The translations under genes and the position numbers were made by a program. 26,092 bases of DNA from an uncultured Eubacteriales bacterium (GTDB taxonomy: Bacteria; Bacillota; Clostridia; Lachnospirales; CAG-274), in the NCBI GenBank assembly GCA_902497185.1, contig CABVEG010000002.1, positions 1 to 26,092 of the forward strand, read 5' to 3'. Every line of letters begins with the position of its first letter. Positions within the stretch are counted from its first letter, which is position 1. Under the pieces are notes generated by a model. That model was not told the origin of the DNA. It saw only the letters and a list, made by a program, of their open reading frames with translations, and did no database searches. This document shows positions 15,544 through 23,200 of the stretch, piece by piece.

Positions 15544-16392
15544 ATGAAAGCATTAGTTACAGGTGTAAAGGGACAGCTTGGCTATGATGTTGTAAATGAG
15601 CTTACAAAAAGAGGCCATACTGCTATTGGTGTTGATATTGAGGAAATGGATATTACGGATGCTGCTTCTGTTGAGAAGGTAATATGTGATGTCAAGCCTG
15701 ACATAGTTATTCATTGTGCAGCTTGGACAGCTGTAGATGCAGCAGAGGATAATGAGGATAAGTGCAGACTTGTAAATGCAAAGGGTACTGAAAATATTGC
15801 AAAGGTTTGCAAGGATCTTGATATTAAAATGGTGTATATAAGCACTGACTATGTGTTTGATGGTCAGGGCACAGAGCCTTGGCAGCCTGACTGCAAGGAT
15901 TATAAGCCTCTTAATGTTTACGGACAGACTAAACTTGAAGGAGAACTTGCAGTAAGCAGTAATTTGGAAAAGTATTTTATTATAAGAATTGCATGGGTAT
16001 TTGGTGTAAACGGCAATAACTTTATTAAAACAATGCTTAACCTTTCAAATAAGTATGATACTTTAAGGGTGGTTAATGACCAGATCGGTACGCCGACTTA
16101 TACCTTTGACCTTGCAAGGCTTATTGTGGATATGGCGGAAAGTAATAAATACGGCTATTATCACGCAACTAATGAAGGCGGTTATATTTCGTGGTATGAT
16201 TTCGCCTGTGAAATATTTAAACAGGCAGGAAAAAATATGAATGTTATTCCTGTTACAACCAAAGAGTATGGTCTATCAAAGGCAGCAAGACCATTTAACA
16301 GCAGACTTGATAAGTCAAAGCTTATAAATAATGGTTTTGAGCCTTTGCCTACATGGCAAAATGCTCTTGAGAGATATTTAAAGGAAATTTAA
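15544..16392 (+). CDS. rmlD: dTDP-4-dehydrorhamnose reductase
   Basis: RmlD makes the last step, reducing dTDP-4-keto-L-rhamnose to dTDP-L-rhamnose with NAD(P)H. The protein is 282 residues when started at ATG 15544, which has GAGGG 8 nt upstream inside the end of rmlB. It begins MKALVTGVKGQLGYDV with the G-x-x-G-x-x-G nucleotide loop (residues 7-13). DITDAASVEKV and PDIVIHCAAWTAVDAAEDN follow, the latter being the RmlD-specific form of the NAG-type motif. STDYVFDGQG and YGQTKLEGE contain the catalytic Tyr-x-x-x-Lys, and RIAWVFG is also typical. An in-frame ATG at 15499 would overlap rmlB by 44 bp and adds residues not seen in the family. Gene order A-B-D-C is preserved without gaps. Confidence 0.96.
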   Translation: MKALVTGVKGQLGYDVVNELTKRGHTAIGVDIEEMDITDAASVEKVICDVKPDIVIHCAAWTAVDAAEDNEDKCRLVNAKGTENIAKVCKDLDIKMVYISTDYVFDGQGTEPWQPDCKDYKPLNVYGQTKLEGELAVSSNLEKYFIIRIAWVFGVNGNNFIKTMLNLSNKYDTLRVVNDQIGTPTYTFDLARLIVDMAESNKYGYYHATNEGGYISWYDFACEIFKQAGKNMNVIPVTTKEYGLSKAARPFNSRLDKSKLINNGFEPLPTWQNALERYLKEI

Positions 16393-16404
16393 GAGGTGCT
16401 ATAA

Positions 16405-17013
16405 ATGGGACAGATAAAGGTGACAAAGTGCCCTATAGAGGGCTTATATGTTATAGAGCCTACAGTTCACGGTGATGCAAGAGGCTATTTTATGGAAACT
16501 TATAATCAGAGAGATATGGAAGAAGCAGGTCTTAATATGGTCTTTGTTCAGGATAATCAGTCCTGTTCAGCAAAGGGTGTATTAAGAGGATTGCATTTCC
16601 AGAAGGAATATCCCCAGGGAAAGCTTGTAAGAGTAGTAAAGGGCAGTGTATATGACGTTGCCGTTGACCTTAGGGCAGACTCTCCCACATATGGCAAGTG
16701 GTATGGAGTAGAGCTTACTGAGGAAAATAAAAAGCAGTTTTATATTTCCGAGGGCTTTGCTCACGGCTTTGTGGTTCTTTCGGATATAGCTGAATTTTGC
16801 TATAAGTGTACTGATTTTTATCATCCGGGTGATGAAGGAGGCCTTGCTTGGAATGACCCTGAAATAGGTATAGACTGGGCATCACTTGGTATTAAGGGAG
16901 AATACATGGGTACTGCGTCAGCAGAGGGTTATACTATGGCTGACGGTACGCCGCTTAATTTAAGTGATAAGGATCAAAAGTGGCTGGGCTTAAAGGATAC
17001 CTTTAAGTTTTAA
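16405..17013 (+). CDS. rmlC: dTDP-4-dehydrorhamnose 3,5-epimerase
   Basis: RmlC inverts C3 and C5 of dTDP-4-keto-6-deoxyglucose, supplying the substrate for RmlD. The 202-residue protein has the cupin-type pattern: MGQIKVTKCPIEGLYVIEP, then HGDARGYFMETYN, FVQDNQSCSAKGVLRGLHFQ (the His is the catalytic base), PQGKLVRVVKGSVYDVAVDLR and FYISEGFAHGFVVLSD. YHPGDEGGLAWNDPEIGI closes the fold. Length slightly exceeds the commonest 180-190 residues because of the C-terminal segment after about 175. AAGAGGTGC precedes the ATG at suitable distance. It completes a full dTDP-L-rhamnose pathway within about 3.4 kb, so the encoded surface polymer almost certainly contains L-rhamnose. Confidence 0.97.
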   Translation: MGQIKVTKCPIEGLYVIEPTVHGDARGYFMETYNQRDMEEAGLNMVFVQDNQSCSAKGVLRGLHFQKEYPQGKLVRVVKGSVYDVAVDLRADSPTYGKWYGVELTEENKKQFYISEGFAHGFVVLSDIAEFCYKCTDFYHPGDEGGLAWNDPEIGIDWASLGIKGEYMGTASAEGYTMADGTPLNLSDKDQKWLGLKDTFKF

Positions 17014-17031
17014 CCAGAGGGGAACAGAAAA

Positions 17032-18624
17032 ATGGAAAATAAAAATAAAGAAGAAATGACCTTAGATTTGGTAGAAATATTGTTGTTGTTTGACAGAAGA
17101 TGGATAATACTTTGCGTTGCTGTTATTGGCTTTGTGTTTGCTTTTGCTTATACAAAGCTTTGCATACCATATCAGTTTACATCTTCAGTATCTTTGTATG
17201 TTAAGAATGCGACTAACAAAACTGCAGTTGATATTGTAAACCAATCAGATATGACAGCGGCTCAGGAGCTTGCAGAAACCTGCATTGCCATATTGCAGGA
17301 GGATGTTGTTACAGATGAAATAGGTAATAAGCTGCTTGAAAATTATAGTATCGAGGCTTTGGCACCATATTTTGCTATGGAGCAGCAGACAGATGGCACA
17401 TATAAAATCCTTACGGGAAGTATAGCGGGCAGGCTTGATTACACTACAGTAAACGAAACTGAGCTTATAAGAGTAACAGCTACCTGCGGTGATCCTGTAA
17501 TAGCAGCGGATATGTGCAATTATGTTGCGGAAACCGCTCCCGATATATTGGTGAGAGTAGTGGGAGCAGGTGCGGTTGAGGCAGTTGGTGTGGCTAAAGT
17601 ACCAACAAGACCTTCAGCTCCAAGTGCAAGGCAAAATGCCATATTAGGCTTTTTAATATGTTTTATTATTGCTTCTGCCATAACAATAATTAAGTATTTG
17701 ATTGACAATACAATAAAGTCAGGTGATGATGCTGCTGAAAAGTTTAATTTACCACTTATTGGTGAAATTCCTTTTTATGATTTTGGCGATAATTCAGGCA
17801 ATAAAAATAAAAAGAATTTGGTAAATGGATTTGGCAAATTTCACCGTAATGAAAATGTTGATGATGATAATAAAAGAAAGACAATTCTTGATTGTGAAGT
17901 ACCCTTTGCTGTGCAGGAAGCATACAACACAATGCGTAATAATATGATGTTTTCTCTTTCTACTGAAAAGCAGAATGTATTTGTTGTATCCAGTCCTTTG
18001 CCAAGTGAAGGAAAGTCAACTTCAACGGCAAACCTTTGTATTTCCATTGGAGAAACAGATTCAAAGGTTCTACTTGTAGATGCAGACCTTAGAAAGCCTG
18101 TACAGCATAAAATGTTTAATCTGACAAACAAGCAGGGACTTTCAACTGTGCTTGCGGGAATGTGCAGCTTTGACAAGGCTGTTCATAAGAAAACACATCA
18201 TAATCTTGATGTACTTACGGCAGGTCCTGTACCGCCAAACCCTTCACAAATGCTTGCTTCTGAAAATATGATAAATTTTATAAACAATGTTAAGGAGCTT
18301 TACGACTTTGTGGTAATTGATACTTCTCCTATCAATGTTGTTTCCGATGCTCTTGTATTGGCTAAGCAAACGGCAGGAATTATTCTTGTAACAAGGCAGG
18401 ATGTCACAACCTACGATCAGGTTGAAAAGGCAATCAGTGGTACAAGTATGTTTGATGTTAATTTGCTTGGAATTGTTGTAAATTCCGTTGATTCTATGGG
18501 TGGAAAGTATGGCAAATACGGTAAATATGGCAAATACGGTAAATATGAAAAGTACGGCTACAGATACGGATACGGAGAAAATAAAGCCGGCAGCCAAAAA
18601 CAGAATCAGACTGCTGAAAAATAA
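17032..18624 (+). CDS. Fused Wzz chain-length regulator / bacterial tyrosine (BY) kinase
   Basis: This 530-residue protein controls polymer length and autophosphorylates on tyrosine. It has a cytoplasmic start and a membrane helix at about 24-41. An extracellular Wzz-type domain (about 42-195) ends in the proline-rich VPTRPSAPSARQN. A second helix follows at about 201-223, then a cytoplasmic P-loop kinase. Walker A is around PSEGKST (324-330), Walker A' is VLLVDADLRKP (346-356), and Walker B is FVVIDTSP (426-433). The tail holds nine tyrosines in a G-K-Y-type repeat, the probable autophosphorylation cluster. In many Firmicutes these parts are two proteins (CpsC/CpsD, CapA/CapB); here they form one chain as in Wzc, although the external domain is short. 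AGAGGGGAA precedes the ATG. No CpsB/Wzb-type phosphatase is nearby. Confidence 0.93.
   Translation: MENKNKEEMTLDLVEILLLFDRRWIILCVAVIGFVFAFAYTKLCIPYQFTSSVSLYVKNATNKTAVDIVNQSDMTAAQELAETCIAILQEDVVTDEIGNKLLENYSIEALAPYFAMEQQTDGTYKILTGSIAGRLDYTTVNETELIRVTATCGDPVIAADMCNYVAETAPDILVRVVGAGAVEAVGVAKVPTRPSAPSARQNAILGFLICFIIASAITIIKYLIDNTIKSGDDAAEKFNLPLIGEIPFYDFGDNSGNKNKKNLVNGFGKFHRNENVDDDNKRKTILDCEVPFAVQEAYNTMRNNMMFSLSTEKQNVFVVSSPLPSEGKSTSTANLCISIGETDSKVLLVDADLRKPVQHKMFNLTNKQGLSTVLAGMCSFDKAVHKKTHHNLDVLTAGPVPPNPSQMLASENMINFINNVKELYDFVVIDTSPINVVSDALVLAKQTAGIILVTRQDVTTYDQVEKAISGTSMFDVNLLGIVVNSVDSMGGKYGKYGKYGKYGKYEKYGYRYGYGENKAGSQKQNQTAEK
18502..18546 (+). repeat. Five 9-bp in-frame repeats encoding Gly-Lys-Tyr
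   Basis: Consecutive units GGAAAGTAT, GGCAAATAC, GGTAAATAT, GGCAAATAC, GGTAAATAT encode G-K-Y five times. The last four form a perfect 18-bp tandem duplication (18511-18528 and 18529-18546). A degenerate sixth unit (GAAAAGTAC) follows. Changes in copy number would keep the frame. Confidence 0.95.
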
Positions 18625-18669
18625 AATTTTACGTGGTGGTATGTTCTGTTTTTATAAAGAGGTATTAAT

Positions 18670-19731
18670 ATGGACAATAACAAAAATAAAATATGCATAT
18701 TAATAATAATTGTATTAGCAGTTGCTTTTGTGGCAATGTATTTTGCTTTTTCAAAGAATGAAGGCTGGAAAACCAATGAGTTTATGAAAAAAACCGAAGC
18801 CTATAATCAGAGGATAGAGGCTGAAAAGGCGGAAAAAGCAAACAGCGAGGCTCGAAATGAAAAGCTGTTGGCAGAAACTCCGGGCACATTGCATGGAGGT
18901 GATGGCTTTACATACGGTACTTGCGGTAATGGAATAAATTATCCTACAGAACTAGAAAATATACTCAAAAAAAATTCATATCCATACCCTGTTGCAAATT
19001 TGGGCGTGCAGGGTGAGGATAGCCTTACTGTTTTAGGCAGAACAGGTGCAATACCTTTTGTTGTAGCTGAAGATTTTAGAATTGAGGGCACTGTTGACGA
19101 CCTTATACCAATTAAAATTACATCTGAAAATGGAGAAACAGTTAATCCATGTATACAGGAGCATAATCCGGGTTTTAATCCATGCAATGTGGCAGGAGTA
19201 AAATGTATAATTTATGCAGAGGTATTAAATACGGATATAAGTAAAGCGTCAGCCTATTATTTAAGCCGTCAGGATAATAAAACTGATAAAATTGATGTGG
19301 CAGAAGGTGCAAAAATAATTACAAGCGGTTCAACCGATTATAAGAATTATATAAATGTAATCCAACTTGGCGATGGCGGAGGCTTTGATGATGATGAGCT
19401 TGTTGAGCAGTTAAAAAGTTTTGTTAAGAGCTTTGGTGAATACGAAAAATATGTGATTATAGGCAAGATAGGTGGCTCCGATGAAGAAAATGAGTATCTT
19501 GATCAGGCTATGGAGGATGAATTTGGCAGTCATTATATAAATGTAAGAAAGCTGCTTACACAGAGAAAAGTAGAGGGTGTAAGCTATAGTGATGCAGATA
19601 TTAACAATATGAAATCAGGAATTATTCCTGACTGCCTCAAAAAGGAAGGCTATCTAAATGGAATGGGATATAAAGCCTTAGGCAATCTTGTGTATGATAA
19701 ACTTGTAAGTCTTAATTTGATTAAAAAGTAA
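18670..19731 (+). CDS. Membrane-anchored SGNH/GDSL-hydrolase-like protein lacking catalytic residues
   Basis: The 353-residue protein has an N-terminal membrane helix (residues 9-27) after a short basic start, then a Glu/Lys/Ala-rich spacer (about 38-70) and an external domain. That domain follows the SGNH-hydrolase layout. Block I is GGDGFTYGTCGNG (76-88), where Gly79 stands in the position of the nucleophilic Ser of G-D-S. ANLGVQGEDSLTVLGRTG (109-126) matches block II, and QLGDGGG (232-238) matches the oxyanion block usually read as G-T-N-G-G. The final KEGYLNGMGYKALGNLVYDKL (from 325) aligns with the usual D-G-x-H-L-N-x-x-G-Y, with Glu326 and Leu329 in place of Asp and His. Related intact enzymes deacetylate or esterify cell-surface sugars. 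This copy is probably a binding or scaffolding protein. Last gene of the rml-kinase unit. Confidence 0.72.
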   Translation: MDNNKNKICILIIIVLAVAFVAMYFAFSKNEGWKTNEFMKKTEAYNQRIEAEKAEKANSEARNEKLLAETPGTLHGGDGFTYGTCGNGINYPTELENILKKNSYPYPVANLGVQGEDSLTVLGRTGAIPFVVAEDFRIEGTVDDLIPIKITSENGETVNPCIQEHNPGFNPCNVAGVKCIIYAEVLNTDISKASAYYLSRQDNKTDKIDVAEGAKIITSGSTDYKNYINVIQLGDGGGFDDDELVEQLKSFVKSFGEYEKYVIIGKIGGSDEENEYLDQAMEDEFGSHYINVRKLLTQRKVEGVSYSDADINNMKSGIIPDCLKKEGYLNGMGYKALGNLVYDKLVSLNLIKK

Positions 19732-19752
19732 TTGTTCATTAATAAAAAATGT

Positions 19753-19786
19753 AAAAAGGCGGTGTGAATATACATTGCCTTTTTTT
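19753..19786 (+). terminator. Rho-independent terminator of the rml/kinase operon
   Basis: AAAAAGGCGGTGT (19753-19765) pairs with ACATTGCCTTTTT, with two G-T wobbles, across a 6-nt loop. A run of seven or more T residues follows. Confidence 0.85.
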
Positions 19787-19902
19787 CATTATTTGAGTTT
19801 TTTGTGGTCATATCTTCCCTTAAATAGTTCTGATAATGCAAAAAAGGAGAAATTCTACTAAAAATTTTGTTAATTTTTATTCAGAAAAACTTAATATTTT
19901 TC

Positions 19903-19931
19903 TTGATTATTTATTTAGTGTAGCTTATAAT
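19903..19931 (+). promoter_or_regulatory. Predicted sigma-A promoter of the large secreted protein
   Basis: TTGATT (19903-19908) and a perfect TATAAT (19926-19931) are exactly 17 bp apart, following the AT-rich stretch 19860-19902, which could act as an UP-like element. Predicted start of transcription is near 19938, giving an untranslated leader of about 300 nt. Confidence 0.82.
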
Positions 19932-19937
19932 GTATAT

Positions 19938-20241
19938 GTAAGAATCTATCTGTACTGTAGGGGTAGTGTACCCTTTTTTAGGCAATACAGATAGTCTATA
20001 CTTAGTAATAGGAATATTTTCAGCCGACTCTTTTTGTTATATTAGATCGAAAAGCCAGCAGTTGATTTGGTTGTATAAAAAGAATTGACACATAAATATT
20101 TCTTAACAAAAAATAGGAAATGTAATTTCTGGTTTTCAAAGGAAGGTCTTTTGGGGGAAGAGATTTGTTTCCTAAAAATTACTATTAGATAAAGTCTAAT
20201 AGCAGAAATCTAAAAAATAAACGAAAAGGGAGGAATTAAAA
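19938..20241 (+). promoter_or_regulatory. Long structured 5' leader of the large secreted protein gene
   Basis: The leader begins with a nested structure. CTATCTGTA (19946-19954) pairs perfectly with TACAGATAG (19986-19994), enclosing a hairpin AGGGGTA-GTG-TACCCTT (19959-19975) that ends in a run of T residues to 19979. The middle (20000-20170) shows no motif I recognise and no small open frame with a ribosome binding site. A perfect 8-bp hairpin, CTATTAGA (20182-20189) with TCTAATAG (20195-20202), lies 25 nt before the Shine-Dalgarno GGGAGGA (20228-20234). It may act in transcript stability, attenuation or ligand response. No described riboswitch family was recognised. Confidence 0.55.
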
Positions 20242-23200
20242 ATGAATTTAGGTTTCAAAAGAATTATGAGTGGAATCTTAGCATTTGTAATGATGTTCAG
20301 TACACTTGTAATTTCTAATGTGGCTAGTGTTTATGCTGCATCATCAGACTTTTATTTAACAGCTGATGACTTCTATTATGGCGGTACACCTGGTACTCCG
20401 GGCAGTAAAATTGCGCCTACTCTTAGTGAAACAGCGAACGCTGCAGGACTTACTGTGCCCACAAGCAGTAACTATTATTCTGTGTTTGGTACAAGAGCAG
20501 GTAAAACTGTAGTCAATAACACAGGTAAGGAGTTTGTTAATGAAGTTAGAGCTGGTGGCGGTCGTACAATAAAGTTTACTCCTGCAAGTAATGGTACTGT
20601 TAATGCTTACGTTTATGTAAATGACAATAACGCAAGTAGCAGCACTAGTAAAAAAGTTACTATTAATGGTGTAGCAACTCAGCTTACTACAGGAAGTACT
20701 GTTATTGTTGCTACGGGAGCTGTTTCAGCAAATACTGAAACTTCAATAGTAATTGATGGTGATGTTTGTTTGCTTGCTTTAGAATATGTCAGCACTTCAG
20801 ATACTTATACTTGGGAGCTTGATACTAACAGCTTAGTAAATGTTGATAAAACTAAGGTATCTATTGATACAGCTGCAACAGGTGCAACCAATACATTATC
20901 TTATGCTGGTACTGATTATGTAGTAAAGAACAGTGCTCTTGCTGAAGGTATTTACGGTGTAGAAAAGAGTGGTAATGCATTTAAAGTAACTGTAACTGAT
21001 GATATGTTCTTACCTGTAACTGAGGGTATAAATATATCTGTAACTAATGCAGGGGGCTTGGAATTAGTTTTGACAGGTACAGCAAATGGATATAAATATA
21101 CTTTGCCTTTAGATGAAAACGGTTCTGCAACAGGTGTTGCACTTGTTCAGGATACATATACTTTGTCTATTGCTGGCGGTGATTTGAGTTTTACAAGTGT
21201 TACTGTAAATGGTGATACTACTGCTATTGACCCTGTATATACTAAGGATGCAGTTGTTGATTTAGTTCATAAGTACGATCTTAGTGATTTAACAGTTGGT
21301 GATATTACAGAAGATACAATTATTGACAATGGTGCATTTAAGATTGATGTAACAGGTACAAATAAATTTACTGTAGAGAGTAATAATCAAAATATAACAA
21401 TTGCTGATGGTACAGCTGTTACTACTTCAAAAAGATTGAAGTTTAACGGTACAGGCGGCACATCAAAGAGAGCTATAGTTTTCACTCCTGCAGCTGATGG
21501 TGATATTTATTTCTATGCATTAGCAGGTGGCTCTAGCGATGAAAGAAAGTTGACTATTTCTGATGGAACAAATGAATTAAGCTCAAGTGCTGCTTTAAGC
21601 AATAAAACATTTGACCCTGTTAAGTTTACGGTAGAGGCTAACAAAACTTATTATGTTTATGCAACAGGAAATGCCGTTAATGTACATTATATTGCATCTA
21701 CATTTGATTTTGTAGCTCAAACTGTTGCTGAAACAACAACTGAAACTACAACTATCACAACAACAGAGGCTACAACAACAACAGAAGCTACTACAGAAGC
21801 TACAACAACAGAAGCAACTACAACAGAAGCAACTACAGAGGCTCAGTCTGAAGATACTACAGCAGCTCCTACAGGTCAGCTTGCTGCAGGCGAATATGCA
21901 TTAAACAGCAGTACTTCTGTTGATGGCTTGGATGTAAGTAATGCAAGAGAAGTAGCAAGTACTGTTAAGATTAACAACAGCACATATATTGAATTTACAC
22001 CTGCTATCAGCGGTAAGGTTACAGTAGCCTATAGCAATAAGGTTCCTAAACTTGTTGCAGCTGATGATATTAATACTGCAATTGCAACAGGTGCATCAAA
22101 TGTATTAACTGCTGATGTAACTGCAGGAACAACCTATAGAATTTATGGTACAGAAAGCTCTAACTCAAATCTTACAAAGATTACGTTAGCGCTTTCAACT
22201 CCTGTTGAAACAGAGTATACTATTTCAGGTACAGTATCTGATACTAACGGAAATCCTATTGCAGGTGCAACCGTATCTGCTGAAGAGCTTGAAACAGGTG
22301 ATTTATTAACAGCAGTAACTGATGCAAGTGGTGCTTACAGCATTACTGTAGGTGCAGGTGTTGTTATTGACTCACTCTCAGCTACAGCAGAGGGTTATGT
22401 TGAGAAAACTTATATACCTGCTCCTAATATTGAGAGTACAACAACATATAACTTTAGCCTTGAAGCTGAAAAGGCAGATTTAATTGTTACAGGTACAGTT
22501 ATTGGCAGTGACACTAATTCAGGTATTTATGATGCTGAAGTTGCAATTACTGTTGATAACCAAACTAAGAATGTACATACAGACAGCAATGGTAAGTATA
22601 CTGCTATATTCTATGTATTACCTGCTGATTTAGCTACAACAACTGCTACTGTTAGTGCTAATGCATCAGGTTATGATGCAAGTGATGTTATTACAACGGG
22701 TGTTGCTGTGAACGGTACTATTACTCAGGATATTACTTTAAAATTAACTGAGGATACTCCAAGCGGTGACCCATCAGTTTATAAGCATAACTTCTCAACT
22801 GATACAGAGTCTACATTCTATACAATTACAGCTCAACCATACGACCTTGGAACACCTGTTACTATTGGTGATGTTACATATACAAAGGCTTACAATATCA
22901 ATACTAACAGTAATACAATTTCCTTTACAACAGGAGCTAATGGTGGTACAATTAAGGTTATTTGTGCATCTAATGTTCAGTTAAGATTCGACGCTGGCAG
23001 TACAGCAGGTGACAAGCTTTCTGCAACTGACAATGTTATTACAACAACTCTTGCTGCTAATACAACTTATACTATTAACAGAAGAGGCGGTACAGATATC
23101 TACTACTTAGAATATACTGAAGAAGGCGGTTCAGGTGGTTCTACTATTGATCCGTTTGACTTAACTGTTAATGTAACAGATGGTGCATCTCCTGTTACAG

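Noticed and set aside
17841..18176. Minus-strand open frame of 111 codons
   Set aside because: It lies opposite the kinase P-loop region, whose plus-strand motifs are unmistakable; no ribosome site or family match is apparent.
20085..20090. Perfect TTGACA as a second promoter for the secreted protein
   Set aside because: No acceptable -10 hexamer lies 16-18 bp downstream.
21727..21873. CRISPR-like or mobile repeat
   Set aside because: The repeats are short, degenerate and in frame, and explained by a Thr/Glu/Ala linker.
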